Assembly: GCA_037178975.1 (NCBI GenBank)
Contig: JASJZH010000003.1
Span: 2,728,001 to 2,792,000, forward strand
DNA from: Oscheius tipulae
Lineage: Eukaryota; Nematoda; Chromadorea; Rhabditida; Rhabditidae
DNA: 64,000 bases
Direction: 5' to 3'
Position numbers and translations under genes: made by a program
In this document: piece after piece, positions 1 to 11,449 of the stretch
Layout of the letters: each line of letters opens with the position of its first letter
Position numbering within the stretch: position 1 is the first letter of the stretch
Notes under the pieces: model-generated
Databases searched by the model: none
The model's input: only the letters and a program-made list of their open reading frames with translations
Told to the model about the DNA's origin: nothing

Positions 1-195
1 TTCCCTTCGGATTGCGTCTGTGTCAAAGCTTCTTCTCCAGAGAGCTGTTCCGGTGTGGCTGACAAGAGCCACGCCCAGCGTCTCCTTATCAAAAATATCT
101 TTGCTAATCAATGCACCTAGTCAGTTTCTACTGCTCTTAGTCTTTTCCTCTTTTTTCTTATACCTTATGACGATGTCTTTTCCAGATTCATCAGA
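1..195. other. Upstream region of the first gene
   Basis: Nothing coding is convincing here. The stretch just before the first ATG is pyrimidine-rich and ends close to a possible acceptor (ttttccag near 179-186), which would suit trans-splicing of the gene that starts at 196. Confidence 0.4.
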
Positions 196-3100
196 ATGAG
201 GAGCCTACTGCTTGTAGGTTTCCTTCTGCTCTGTCAAGGTGAGGCAATAAAATGAGTACAACCTACATGCGTTTTGAAGGGAGTTCGGCATTTGAAAATT
301 GCGACAATGGAGGATTTCTGTTTGGAAACAAATCCTGTAACTGCCCTAACTACTGGCAGAACGACCCCAACGCAGACAACGGCTGCACAGAGATCCAATG
401 TGTCAACGGAGGGTATTCTTCACCTTCTTCACCAACAGCTCCACAGCGCTGTGTTTGTCCATCTGGCTACCTCGGAATTCACTGTGAAGCAGGTCTGTAG
501 CTTCTTACAATCCCCAGTCAAACCCATTACAGTAACCACCTTCATTCCACACTCCAACCTATACAAACAGTCATCAAGCAGCAGTTTCACTCTGGTCTAT
601 GTCAATCTCTTCTCAAACTACTACGGAGGTCTCGTCTACAGCCAGTTCCAAAATGTAAGAGCATGAGAGATCAGAAGATTCTAAGACTGTAGGCTCTCGA
701 CCGTATCATTGGTGGAACGAATTTCGCCAAGAAGTGGCTCATCACAAATAGCGATACTCCAAATCTGAACCCCAATTCAATTTCTGATTCTTCTCGTAAT
801 TCAAACAGTACGGATGATAATAATAACCTTTTTAGATTATAATTTCACGACAGAACGTTTCGACGAAGCCATTTCTTTGGGGGCTCCAATGTCACCCGTG
901 CAGTTTTCCTGCTATGGAGCTCCGTTCTTTCAGCCAATAGTTGAGCATATCATGGGTAAGCAAGGGTTTCAGAAAAAAAAAGATAGGGTGACTGTATCCC
1001 GACAGCAGTCTAGAGACACGAGCCAACCCCATATCTCTACTACATGTTTCCTGCTGTTTCTACCTGGCTATTTTGTCTGCCTGTCCATGCTAGTCAGCCT
1101 GTGAGTGTCATTATATCATGGCTAACTTGTCCCAACTTAAACTCCCGTCCCGTGTCATCTATCCTTGTCTAGACACGCTGGTTGTCTCGTTCCATGTTCC
1201 ATTTGGTGGTATAGGGATATTCTGAGTCTGTTCTGGTTCTCAGAGGTTTCAAAGACAAACGAATGGGATTTCTGTTACGGTTTTAATTAGGCCGGAACTA
1301 GTTTTAGACCCGAAAAGAGTCATGACAATGATAAAGTGCTGAAGCAAAAGAAAACCATTTCAGAAAATGGAATCAGAGAGACAGCCATCACCATCCTGAC
1401 TCAACATCCAGCCAGTAATGACTTGGATCCATACAGTGTACCTTGGTACGACAGACTCATCATGCTGTGTCAGTCCTTTGACATTAGGGTGAGAAGGCCT
1501 ACTCATTCAGTCAACTCTTTTCAGATCAATGTGGTCTTCTCTGACGACCAGACTTTTGTCCGTTGTACCTCGGATGACACGAATCAGTTGAGAGAACTCT
1601 CTAAAATGACAGGAGGAATCTTCGTGACAGCCGCCCACAATCCGGACTATACTGCGACTGGAACAGTTAGTCGAGTATCTGGATAGAACAAGTGTTTTCC
1701 AGATAATCGACATGGTTTTGACATCTCACATTGCCTATGAGCCGATAACTATGAGTACCAATGGCACTGTAAACTTTAATATGAACATCCCCCCGGACTT
1801 CAAAAAGTATTACATTGTGGCCTATGGAGACAATCAGTCTGTACTAAAATCAGCTCAAAACAAACTAGAGATTCAGACCTCCAGCTCTCATTAATAACTC
1901 CAACTGTCAAGTTTTGGACGCTATTCCGATGAAGAGTGATGATAACGTGTATGCCTATCCGATCTCTTTCAATCCTTCCTGTACCATCAGTTTCACAAAC
2001 ACCAAACGTGTTCAAGTAGATTGGAGAGATATGAAGGACTAAAGACTCCTTTCAGGTCTTCGGCTCGAACATGACTCTCGGCCCGGTTAGCGTGAAACTA
2101 TACAAGTCGTACTTGGAAACTTCTGATCTGGATACTTCTAAGATTCAACCAGTCCAGGGTAAGTTCTAACCCGCAGGAGCACCCTGCTCAAAGATTACGA
2201 GCTGGGTACAGTTGGGGACAGCTGTCGCGAATGCCAAAAACTGGAAGAATCCAATCTTTTTCTAAAAGTTCAGTCTTTTGAATTCGATCTTTTCGGAATA
2301 CACTTCTTACAGCACCTTCCAGCTTTGTCCACTTTGGACAGAACTGAGAACCAGGGAAAGCCGATCCAATTCGTTTTGCATTCAATGAATGTTTTGAGCT
2401 CGTCTGCCGGACAGAACATAAAAACATTGCACATTATCTGCGTGAGATTCCTGGGCTGGTAATTTTAAACTGTAAGAAACAGGTAAAACCTGAACAGTCA
2501 TGGACACAAGTAGCTCCTTCGATTAGTTACTGTAGCTAAAGAAATATGGTCTTCCGGTACTCTTTCAGGGAACTTTCAGGGTTACGGTACACTTTCAGGA
2601 AACGTCCACAAAGTCTCCATCCACGTGGAAAACACTGGCAGCCTTGGAGCGCCTTCTGTGATAGAGGCGTTTTTCAATCAGGGTGGAAGCAGTTCACGTC
2701 TTACAATGACAAAAAGAAAAGAAGGAGCCATGGAATACATCTCCAATGTGGGTGGTCACAAAGTTCAAAAAGCGACTTACTTACAGGAGAACATCACCTG
2801 TGACCCAAGTGTATATCCAGCATGGATTCAACTGACTTTGAAGGGAATGCCAGCGGCTGAAAAGAGATACATTCCGGTCTTCTGTCAGTATTGGACGAGT
2901 CTTCTGTCAAAATTGGATGGATCGAATCCAGCTGGAAACAACGTCGAGGAAGAAACTTATTGGAGTTCGGGAGAGAGAATAGGTAGACACTCTGTATCTT
3001 ATTTATGAAGTTGTTTTAGACGATGATGTTACGGCAGCGACAACAGCCGATCCAGCGTCAGTTTTTACACAAAAGACATTCGTCCTCGGTTACTCTGACA

Positions 3101-6100
3101 AGACCACACAGGATCAACAGAACAGTTTCCTGCTGGGCAGTGTGCTTCAGAGTCCGTTCTTTCCGTATACGGACTTTGGAGAGATCCGTTTCGACATCAA
3201 TGGGAAGCCCGACTACCACGGACAGAGCACCTTTGGGTTGGTATCCAGTCTAAAGACAGTCTAAGCTTCGTCTTTCAGAGCCTTCGCCGACAGTGTCTAC
3301 GGCTCCTATGGCTGGAATTCCTCTATTGCAATCACTCAGCCCACTTCTCAAGTTATGATCGCCCTTGATGTAGGTTTCTAGACTAAACTGAAGGAATTCT
3401 GCCTTAGAAATTGGCCAATAATGAACTGATAAAACAGAACTCTCTGATCACAATGAATTTGGCTCGAGTCGTTGACCCGACCGACCCTCTCAGCAAAATC
3501 AGCACCGTCTATCCTCTTGTCAACAGAAACACTAAAGTAGTATTTTTTTTTTTACAAAATTAGAAAAGGACGTAGGTCGTGATGTTCATCGACAAAAGCG
3601 CCCTGGATAAACAGAATGATATCAACAACATTCTTTCTCCTGTCCTTCTCAACCAAGTTGCTGCCGTTACATCTGGGCACTTTATTGTCTGTAATGAGAA
3701 CGATAACAATGGCTTCAAATCGGTATGCCACCCGTCTGTTTCTGCTGAAACCCATTCTTTCAGCTCCTGAGAACCGTCTTCACCCAAGGTCCCGGACAAA
3801 ACCTCCTTCTCGCCAAGAACTTTGCCGGTGTGACGTCGCGAGGCAGAGTGGGAACTCTGTATTTGAGCGGGAAGGGTCCGGATAACATCAATGTGACTAT
3901 TACCTTCTCGACTTATGTTGCCAGTGAGCCTTTAGCCATCTACTAACATCTCTCTGAACAGGTAACGATGGCTCCGCGGTGACATCTTCAATCCTCGCTC
4001 CCACGTTCACTTTCATTCACGGCAATAATACTCTCAGTCAAACCACCATAATTCAAACTGTAAGCCAAATCGATATCTAGAATCGAATCTAGAGTGGTAT
4101 TTTAGCCGGGAAGTAACTTCTACACTGCGACTGTCACGCTACCAGGCGGCTACGATGTCCAAGTCATGCTGGGTTCGAATCTACTGTATACTCAGCCATC
4201 ACTATTGAGAATTTGGACACCCTCAGTGTAAGTCACTTATATATGCGTAACTGCTCTGATAGGACAAATGACGACGTTCAAATCACTTATAAGGACTTGT
4301 CATATAATAACAAAGAATATGGAGGAGGACCGGATGACTGTGAGTCTTTATTAAGAGGGACAGCCTTTAGAACTGGAAGTTAAACTAGCGTACTGCAGCC
4401 ATATTAGTGTTTCGAGAGCCCTGAAACCACGTACTTTCTTTCAGTCAACGGAGCGATCCCGGTAGTCTCGCTGTACCATTCAAATACTAATGATACTTCA
4501 ATGGTATGTCCTTTCGAAACCCTTATTAATAGCGGATTAGCTCAATGTAACCTACCTTGACTGTGCCGGCAACTACATTGATCTCTACGATGGTCAACAG
4601 GTAAGGGATCGGAGATTTGAGTAAGAAGATAATGTTCAGAGCTTGTCTATGAAAGTCTCCGCCACCGATCTTAAATATGTTCCCTACTTCTGTACTGCCA
4701 CTTCTTCGAGCTGTATTACAGGAACGGAGAATCTCTACTACTCTCAGGTAGTTAGAAGTCAAATGTTCTCAATCAAGCACTGTTCAGTACCGAAGCAACA
4801 CTGGTTTCGTGGCTACTAAAACGTTTGTCTGTGTCCAAGACTCGACGTCTACCGCGGACAACTGTAACAACCAAGACACTAGAGGAAACTATCTCTGTGG
4901 TGGAAGCAGTTCCCCATATAAACGAGGTTTATTTCAAGGAGTTTTTCCAATAACAGAGTTTAGGAAGAGCTGGACAGCTCATCGACTGCTCGGATCCTTA
5001 TGACAGCCTTCTCAGCTATGATGATAGTGTACCAGCTATGTACCCTAGTCTAGCACCGTTAGCACCGTTTAAGTGCAACTGTGGAGGAGGCGCCGATCAA
5101 GGACCGTCTTGTGAAAATTGTGAGTTATAGCAAAAGAGCTGATCTTTACAATGTGTGATTAGCTATTGAAACGAAATTTTCGTTGTGAGATTCATCAAGG
5201 TTCTGACAAGGCTTTTGACATTGTGAGGCTTTCTTGAGCGAGGCAGCCCATAGGACTGGAAGCTAAGGGCTATACAAAATGGGTAGACTAGGCTCCCGCA
5301 GTTATATCTTAAAGGTGCGGTGTCGTTAGCGCAGAGATAAAAGATCCCCTCGACCCAATGGACGTATACTACCGTATACTCCAAGGCATCAGTTTTGCAA
5401 AGCTCCTCCCGAAGTTCATAGATTCTCATCAAACTGGCCATTGATCAAGTACGAGTGTAACACTTCAATCTGTTTCTGCGCTATAGAGTCGATTGCTCGC
5501 CACCAAATTGAGTAAGAGTTTCGTTTCCAGCCGACTGTACCCACACCAACACGGATGGAGGAGCTGTCGACACTTTCTACCGTACCTATTCGATCGTGGT
5601 CGCCTTCAGTCCCGTAAGAATCCAAGTTCCTCCTCTTTTTACAGTTCCTAGCAATTGATAACCCAGTCGGCTGCCAAACTTCTGTTCAAAGATGCTTCGA
5701 AACTGCTGGTTCCTACTTCCTCTGTAAAGAATATCTGGCAATATCAGCTCTTCGCAGCCTGTCCCAATGGAGACAGTTGGTTGTTCTCTGGGTTTAAAAT
5801 GATCCCCGTTTCAGTGATTACCTTGTTTATTGGAACTGACTTTGATCTCTTCCAAAAAAGTTTCGTCAATGTTACCCAACTGTGTTCCGAAGGCAGTGCC
5901 ACCGACTACGACTTGACAAATGTTTATGGACGAGTCGTTTCCTCGGTTGGAAAACAGCAGCGGGGGTTGATAGTCTTCTACCATGAGATGGATAAGGCCA
6001 CCACCCAGAAGGTTACGGTAGCTGACACAGATGCCTTCATCAGACAGGCCCAACAGTATCAGCAACAGGTAAGCAGAGAAGAGATGAGAGAAACATTGGT

Positions 6101-7838
6101 TCAGATGTACGTGTTCAATGTATTCGACTCTAGCTTTAAACCTCCCTCTCCAATAACTCAAAATCTGATCTCGGCACTGATGTCGACAGGAGGAAATGTG
6201 GTTTTGGGAGATTATCAAGATTATGATGCCCCAACACAGCTTCCAATTAAGGTGTGTTCAATAGTACAAGGAGAAGACTTGCAAGGCAGAAGTAGTCTGA
6301 CTACCCGAACCAGCCACCAAAACCAAAGCCTGACACAGTTCGGGTTCCCTGCCATTGTCTTCCGATATTATTGTTCGCAAGTCTATTTCAAACATGACAG
6401 TCTTACCAGAACCTACTGTCGAACAGTCGAAATTGGTCAAAAAAGAGGATTTTCATTTCAGTTCTTCACATCCATCTTAACAGCCAGTGTTTCTCTGAAT
6501 GCTCTTGAGCCAATCACCACTACCATTGACACGCTTATCGAAAAAAAATCTTACATCATTGCGACTAGATTGGACAATTCTATGGAGTCCTTCAACACAA
6601 ATCCATGTATTCTAAAGTTTTGCTAGTCTTAATCAATTTTCAGTCCGTTCACTTTGTATGGATACGACCGATTTGAACGCGGAAGGATACGGAGTAGTCT
6701 GTCTCGTAGCTTCTGGCACACGGATCACTCCCACTTCAAGTTTGACACGAAACGTCTCCTACAGTGTCGTAGCTATTGGAGACTCTTCACCTTTAGGAAT
6801 CTTTATCACACAGAGGAAGGACGATCGACAGACATCAGTTCCCGTAGACTACACAAGTGAGTCGAATAAGCTTATCAGTTGACACTGTTTCAGCCGGTGG
6901 GCCAACTCTCGCCATCTACTCTCCTTCATCTTACAAAACTGAAAACAATCTCAATAAAAATGCTCGCGATGCTAATAGGAAGTCTTCCTGTACTTTCGTA
7001 CGAAGTACTGTCGACGTGTTCGGTCAGCTGAAGGCAGGGTTTAATTCCATCAAGGTACAGTTTTGGCCGGGTTCAGAATACATGAATCTCATCCAGATGA
7101 CAACACAATTTAATTCTAATAGTGTGACCAAGGTCTATCCTTTCGGAGTCTCCAGTCAGATATGTACGTGTTCTTTTTCACTTTCGAAAGAGATCTTTTT
7201 AGCTTGTCAAAACGGGGCATCTGTCAATATCGGATTTGGACAATGTATCTGCGAAAATGTTTGGGACGGTAAGTTAGAGTATATGGGAAAGCAGCGTACC
7301 AACTTGCACGCTAGTTCGGGTTAGATTATCACGGTACTGTGCAGTCAGAGTATAAGAGTTATCATGTAGAATGCAGCGCACCAACTCAATCGCCTAAAGA
7401 AAATAATAACAGTCAGTTTTTTGGGGTCTGAAGTTGGTGCGCATGTAGCGGTCTTCTTTTGCTAGAGCAGACTCAGAGCGCCAATTTACTATTCTTTTGG
7501 GATACGATAGCAGGATACAATGGTTCCGTGTTGACACTTTGTGTTGGATTGTACTCTCGTTTTCCTACTCTTCTCAAATACAAAACCATTTCAGGACCAG
7601 ACTGTTCCCGACCTCGTTGTGGACCTGGAACACTATCCACCTGGAGCAATGCCTGTAACTGTCCTCCCACCTTCACTGGACGGTTCTGTGATAAAGGTTT
7701 GTTTTCGAACCATTGCTAATCGTTTTACCCTCTTCAGATCTGGACCCGGTTACCACACAAGCCCCTTCGACAACTGTTACGTCAGCTACAGCCCAGTCTT
7801 CGGCGGTTTCTACAACCGATGCGTCAACTACAGCTTAG
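196..7838 (+). CDS. Large secreted EGF-like/VWA-like protein, IRG-7-type
   Basis: The start at 196 gives a signal peptide (MRSLLLVGFLLLCQG) interrupted by a first intron. The next exon encodes a Cys-rich EGF-like unit ending CVCPSGYLGIHCEA. Further EGF-like Cys clusters occur near 5,070-5,115 and 7,200-7,690 (for example CNCPPTFTGRFCDK). VWA-like blocks are visible near 1,360-1,700 (VVFSDDQTFVRC) and 5,790-6,240 (TLFIGTDFDLFQ). The product ends in a Thr/Ser-rich tail (TTQAPSTTVTSATAQSS) before TAG at 7836-7838. The layout resembles C. elegans IRG-7/F40F4.6-like secreted proteins linked to pathogen response; that link is family knowledge, not shown here. There are many exons split by ~40 nt introns, plus three longer introns (about 960-1354, 5120-5530, 7269-7593). 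Several inner exon joins have more than one possible solution, and I cannot exclude that two adjacent genes are merged. Confidence 0.6.
7376..7442. repeat. Intronic inverted repeat
   Basis: Perfect 11-bp arms GCGCACCAACT (7376-7386) and AGTTGGTGCGC (7432-7442) flank a 45-nt loop inside an intron of the EGF/VWA gene. A near-direct copy of the left arm (gcagcgtaccaactt) lies at 7291-7305. It may be a small mobile-element relic or a structured intron element. Confidence 0.6.
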
Positions 7839-7865
7839 TCTTCGACAGGAGCGGCCTAGACAGCA

Positions 7866-7871
7866 AATAAA
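7866..7871 (+). terminator. AATAAA poly(A) signal
   Basis: Canonical AATAAA 28 nt after the TAG of the EGF/VWA gene. Confidence 0.65.
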
Positions 7872-8000
7872 GTTTTATCGCAACAAAAACCGTCTATTTG
7901 GGGCGACGATGCTCAATATTTTGATCAATAGGTAGCGAAAAAGTCTCTTGGGACAGCCGTAGAGGAGCCAGACAGTACTGAACCGTTTCGATGATCTCGA

Positions 8001-8123
8001 CCACAGGTAATAGTTCGGCAGGTGGCCCCGTTCGTTCAAACGGATTTCCGCGCCCTTTTTCTTTTCGGCGTTTTCAATTTTCTTCACGATCTTGATATTC
8101 TCCACCGTTCTTCATCATTTTTT
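8001..8123. repeat. Left arm of inverted repeat (pair with 8576-8703)
   Basis: This ~120 bp block reads about 85-90% the same, by eye, as the reverse complement of 8576-8703. Shared words include ttcggcaggtggccccgttc and the ttttcttcacgat block. The arms bracket the Merlin-like transposase fragment. They may be parts of one element or an inverted duplication of a host exon. Confidence 0.75.
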
Positions 8124-8199
8124 TGGTGTTTTCCGCCTTCTCTCCTATTTTCTCTGAATTTTTTTATATCAAAAACAGTAGGAGGATAATAGAAGTATT

Positions 8200-8412
8200 G
8201 GTATCGCGTAAATTCTGGGAATGGTTCACGGCTCGGTGGACGTAGCCGTGATGAACAGTCTGACGGTATGGCTTCCATTCATCGGAGTAGATAATGCTTC
8301 CCGGAGCAATTTACTTCTTGATTATCGGGATCAGAGTCGTAGCCGTACGGTCCTCGACCCAGAAGACTCTACATTCGTTTGTACTGCGAGAGTACATTCC
8401 AAAGAGCCAGGG
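8200..8412 (-). mobile_element. Decayed Merlin / ISXO2-like transposase fragment
   Basis: Read on the minus strand, about 70 residues match the core of the ISXO2-like DDE domain found in Merlin DNA transposons: a WLFG...EDRTATTLIPII block, then APGSIIYSDEWKPYRQ, then YVHRAVNHSQNF. The SDEWxxY and VNHSxxF motifs are the hallmark; the D of SDEW should be the second catalytic acid. An in-frame TAA (8311-8313) breaks it, and the expected following HTQxIE region is gone, so it is inactive. Merlin elements are known in nematodes and other animals and are related to bacterial IS1016/IS1595. Confidence 0.7.
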
Positions 8413-8575
8413 GCCTTAATCCATGGAAACTATTCGGATAAGTCTATACACTACCCTGGGTCCGTCGGAAGTAATTATTCAAACAATGTTTTTTCACTTT
8501 AATCTGTATACCTTGATGCGTTCTATTTAGCCTCGAAATATTATTCTGGAGAGGAGAAAGCGTTAGATCCTAGCA

Positions 8576-8703
8576 GAAAATGATGAAGAACAGGGGAGAA
8601 TATCAAAATCGTGAAGAAAATTCAAAACCCACCAAAAAGAAAAAGTGCGCGAAATCCCGTTTGAATGAACGGGGCCACCTGCCGAACTATTACCGACCAC
8701 ATC
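8576..8703. repeat. Right arm of inverted repeat (pair with 8001-8123)
   Basis: Inverted partner of 8001-8123. Spacing between arms is about 450 bp and contains the Merlin relic. Confidence 0.75.
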
Positions 8704-8963
8704 CTCACTGCTCATTCGATCCATGATTCTGACGAAAATGGGCAGGACCATGGTCGAGAGGATTGAACCGAATGTGACTATCAGTTCCTGAACGATAACG
8801 AGACTTTGTCATGGACTCACCAAAAGAGTGACCTTCGGATATAAAGTGTCCAGTAAGCGGATGACTTTAAATTTGTTTACGGCTGGAAGAGCCGTCATTA
8901 TGTTCGGGCAGCAAGTAAATATTATTTTTATGAGACTGGGCATCGAAATCATCCTACGTTCCC
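8700..8963 (-). pseudogene. Exon-like fragment of unknown origin
   Basis: On the minus strand two open pieces can be joined by a 33-nt GT-AG intron. They read MISMPSLIKIIFTCC..., then after the intron ELIVTFGSILSTMVLP..., ending VRIMDRMSSEDVV right at the inverted-repeat arm. The helical, hydrophobic pattern looks protein-like, but I do not recognise a family. No start, stop or continuation is found, so it is probably a gene relic cut off by the inverted duplication. Confidence 0.3.
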
Positions 8964-9400
8964 GTGTTTTTCATCACTCTTCTCAAACATTAGCAGTCTT
9001 TTTTTAAAAACCCGCTTTTTGAAGTCTTCGTGAAGGGACCCTACATAGTAGTTTTAAATGTTTGAATTTTTGGCGCCATCTGGTCGAACCATGTTCTTCT
9101 ATCAATTTTCTACTTACTTTCCAGTTTGTCAATTTTTTTTTCGTCAAAACATAGTAAATTTGCATTAAATAGACGCGTCTCCATACTCTACACCGAGAGA
9201 AACTCGCCCCATTCCGTTTCGAGCAGTCCTTTAGACTGCTTTGAAATACTTTTGCTGACATTTCTTCCACTGCTTACAAATGTCTTCCAAAACTCAAGTC
9301 TTTCCTTGTATTTTGTAACAAACACGTTCTATTTAATTGCTTTATTAAATAACTGCGTCTCTCAGTTCTCGAACCATTTCCTAATGACAATGTTCCAGAG

Positions 9401-10387
9401 ATGGGTGATCACTATGGATTTTCCCTTACAACCTTCAGCCCTTCCGGCAAATTGATGCAGATTGAATATGCTCTGAATGCCGTCAAAAATGGTCAGCCTT
9501 CTGTCGGACTCCGAGCCAAGGACGGAGTCGTTCTCGCCACTGAAAATCTGGCCTCGGTTCTATTCGAGGATCAGGCGAAGATTGAGAAGATTAGTAAGCA
9601 TATTGGATGCGTTTACAGGTATCTTTTGATCGTTGACAATTTCTAAACAGCTTGTTACAGTGGAATGGGACCCGACTCTCGTATTCTCGTCGACAGGGCG
9701 CGCAAAATTGCCATGGAGTACGAGATGATGTACGGCGAGGAGATTCCGACCACGCAGCTCGTCACCCAGACTGCCGCTATCATGCAAGAGTACACGCAAT
9801 CCGGAGGAGTCCGACCGTTTGGAGTCTCGCTTCTCATAGCCGGCTGGGACAAGACCCCCGGAAAACCGCTTCTGTTCCAGTGCGACCCTTCTGTAGGTTT
9901 TGCTTTCGCTTTCCCTATCGATTGTTGTGTCCATTTCAATTCTCTTCATTTAGGGTGCCTATTTTGCTTGGAAGGCCACTGCTCTAGGCAAAAACGATGT
10001 CAATGCTAAAACATTTTTGGAGAAACGGTTCAACGAGACTCTGGAGCTCGATGACGGCATTCACACCGCTCTCCTCACACTGCGTGAATCTTTTGACGTT
10101 GGCATGACAGAAGACAATGTCGAGGTGAGTTACTTTGCATGTTGTAGCACGAAGAAGGAAGGAATGATGACATTATAAGGCCGAGCTTTAATACATTTCT
10201 CCTTGGAGATCTGTATGCTGACTATAACAACCGAGCGATAACCCTGACCTTCCCAAACTCTTGTTGACCTATGTTAAACAAAGCAAACTTCTTAGAAATG
10301 TACTTTCTTCAGGTAGCCGTCTGCGATGCCAACGGATTCCGCCGCCTAACGAAGACACAAGTAAAGGATCACCTCGGGGCTCTCTAA
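9401..10387 (+). CDS. pas-2: 20S proteasome subunit alpha-2
   Basis: Four exons (9401-9618, 9661-9892, 9954-10124, 10313-10387) give 231 residues, the usual length for alpha-2 (PSMA2/PAS-2). The N-terminus [20 protein letters not shown] contains the alpha-ring signature, continued by IEYALNAV. The downstream [14 protein letters not shown] and [16 protein letters not shown] blocks are typical. The product forms part of the outer alpha ring of the 20S core, which gates substrate entry and has no protease activity itself. Introns are 42, 61 and 188 nt. The gene lies 205 bp upstream of sgt-1 on the same strand; I recall the same neighbour pair in C. elegans (D1054.2/D1054.3), which suggests a conserved operon. 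Confidence 0.95.
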
Positions 10388-10592
10388 TACCGTCTCTCAG
10401 CTTCCTTTTCCCATTAAAACCGGTTTTAGTATTGTGTGTTATCGAAACTTATAATTATTCCCATAAACCTTTAATGTAAACTCCTTCGTGTCTTAGATAA
10501 AGCAGAAGGCGTTTTCTCGCTCCAATGCTTACAGGAAGTGACATATGACTGGAAATTGGTGTCTTCTAGAACCCCTTTGAACAATTTGCTGC
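10388..10592 (+). promoter_or_regulatory. pas-2/sgt-1 intercistronic region
   Basis: A 205-bp gap between two same-strand genes. It contains a possible acceptor (gtgtcttag, about 10489-10497) that could take a spliced leader for the downstream sgt-1 message. No strong AATAAA is seen after pas-2. Confidence 0.4.
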
Positions 10593-11267
10593 ATGTCACG
10601 GCCTCGGTACGTATCGATTCTTCTCTTTTAATGGGCTGATTTTAGGTTTGACTATTTTCAAACGGACTCCGAGGTCACGCTGACCATTCTAAAAAGAAAC
10701 GTGGAGTTATCGACCTGTCGTGTAGCCTTTAACAACAATTTTATCACGGTTTACGTGGGAGAGGAGATCATTTTCGATGGTCAGCTAGCTGGGAGTGTCG
10801 ATGAGAGCAATTTCACTGTCAAGTGCACTCCGGCAAAGGTTAGTCTTTTTTTAAAGCTTATCATCAATCATTTCCAGGTTGAAGTAAAGATGCCGAAGAA
10901 GGATTTCGGACGCTGGCCCGCTCTCACTGCGGATTCAGCTCCCGCTGCTCCATCAGCTGTCGTTTTTGCCACGAAGAACTGGGATGCAATCGAGAAGAAC
11001 GCGGTCGAGGAAGAAGACAAAGAAGAACTCGAGGGAGATGCGGCCGTGAACAGAATGTTCCGCAAGATCTATGAAAATGCCTCGGACGACGTCCGCAAGG
11101 CCATGATCAAGAGCTACTCGTTCGTTTCTTATTTTTTTTCCAGCGAGTTAGCAAGTTTCAGAGAGTCGGGTGGAACTGTGCTGTCCACAAACTGGTCCGA
11201 GATCAGCCAGAAGAAGACCGAAGTCAAGCCGCCAGACTGCATGGAATACAAGAAATTTGAGCAATAA
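10593..11267 (+). CDS. sgt-1: SGT1 co-chaperone homologue (CS + SGS domains)
   Basis: Exons 10593-10606, 10646-10838, 10878-11119 and 11162-11267 give 184 residues. The CS domain (residues ~4-85: RFDYFQTDSEVTLTIL, then AFNNNFITVYVGEE) binds HSP90. The SGS domain follows (NWDAIEK..., MFRKIYENASDDVRKAM, ESGGTVLSTNWSEI). As in C. elegans, the TPR region of the human and plant proteins is absent. SGT1 assists assembly of HSP90 clients, SCF ligases and kinetochores. The ATG at 10593 was chosen because a 39-nt intron in its fifth codon puts it in frame with the CS domain. The stop codon (11265-11267) lies inside an AATAAA at 11263-11268. Confidence 0.92.
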
Positions 11268-11449
11268 AATTTGTCTATCTTTATTCTTAATGACTTTAAC
11301 AGGTAATCATATCCTATAGCCGAGGGGAGAATAAAACAGCGTAACAAAAATGTATCAAAGGGGTAAATTCTAGCATCAGATCACAGTGGATACAGATAAT
11401 GAGCAACTTGTTTGAAAGAAACGGATGGGGAATCACCAGGCATAAAAAC

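Larger units (their letters stand above)
7872..9400. other. Non-coding block with transposon debris
   Basis: 1.5 kb between the EGF/VWA gene and pas-2. It holds the inverted arms and Merlin relic listed separately, an exon-like minus-strand fragment (about 8700-8963), and an AT-rich pas-2 upstream region from about 9,000 on. Confidence 0.6.

Noticed and set aside
2155-2180. A possible 18-nt intron (GTAAGT...CCGCAG) in the EGF/VWA gene
   Set aside because: It keeps frame, but alternative acceptors further downstream give normal-sized introns and other open frames. An 18-nt intron would be exceptional, so I do not claim it.
4526-4560. A tRNA-Phe-like start (gcggattagctcaatg)
   Set aside because: No anticodon arm or T arm follows. 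It lies at an exon/intron border of the EGF/VWA gene.
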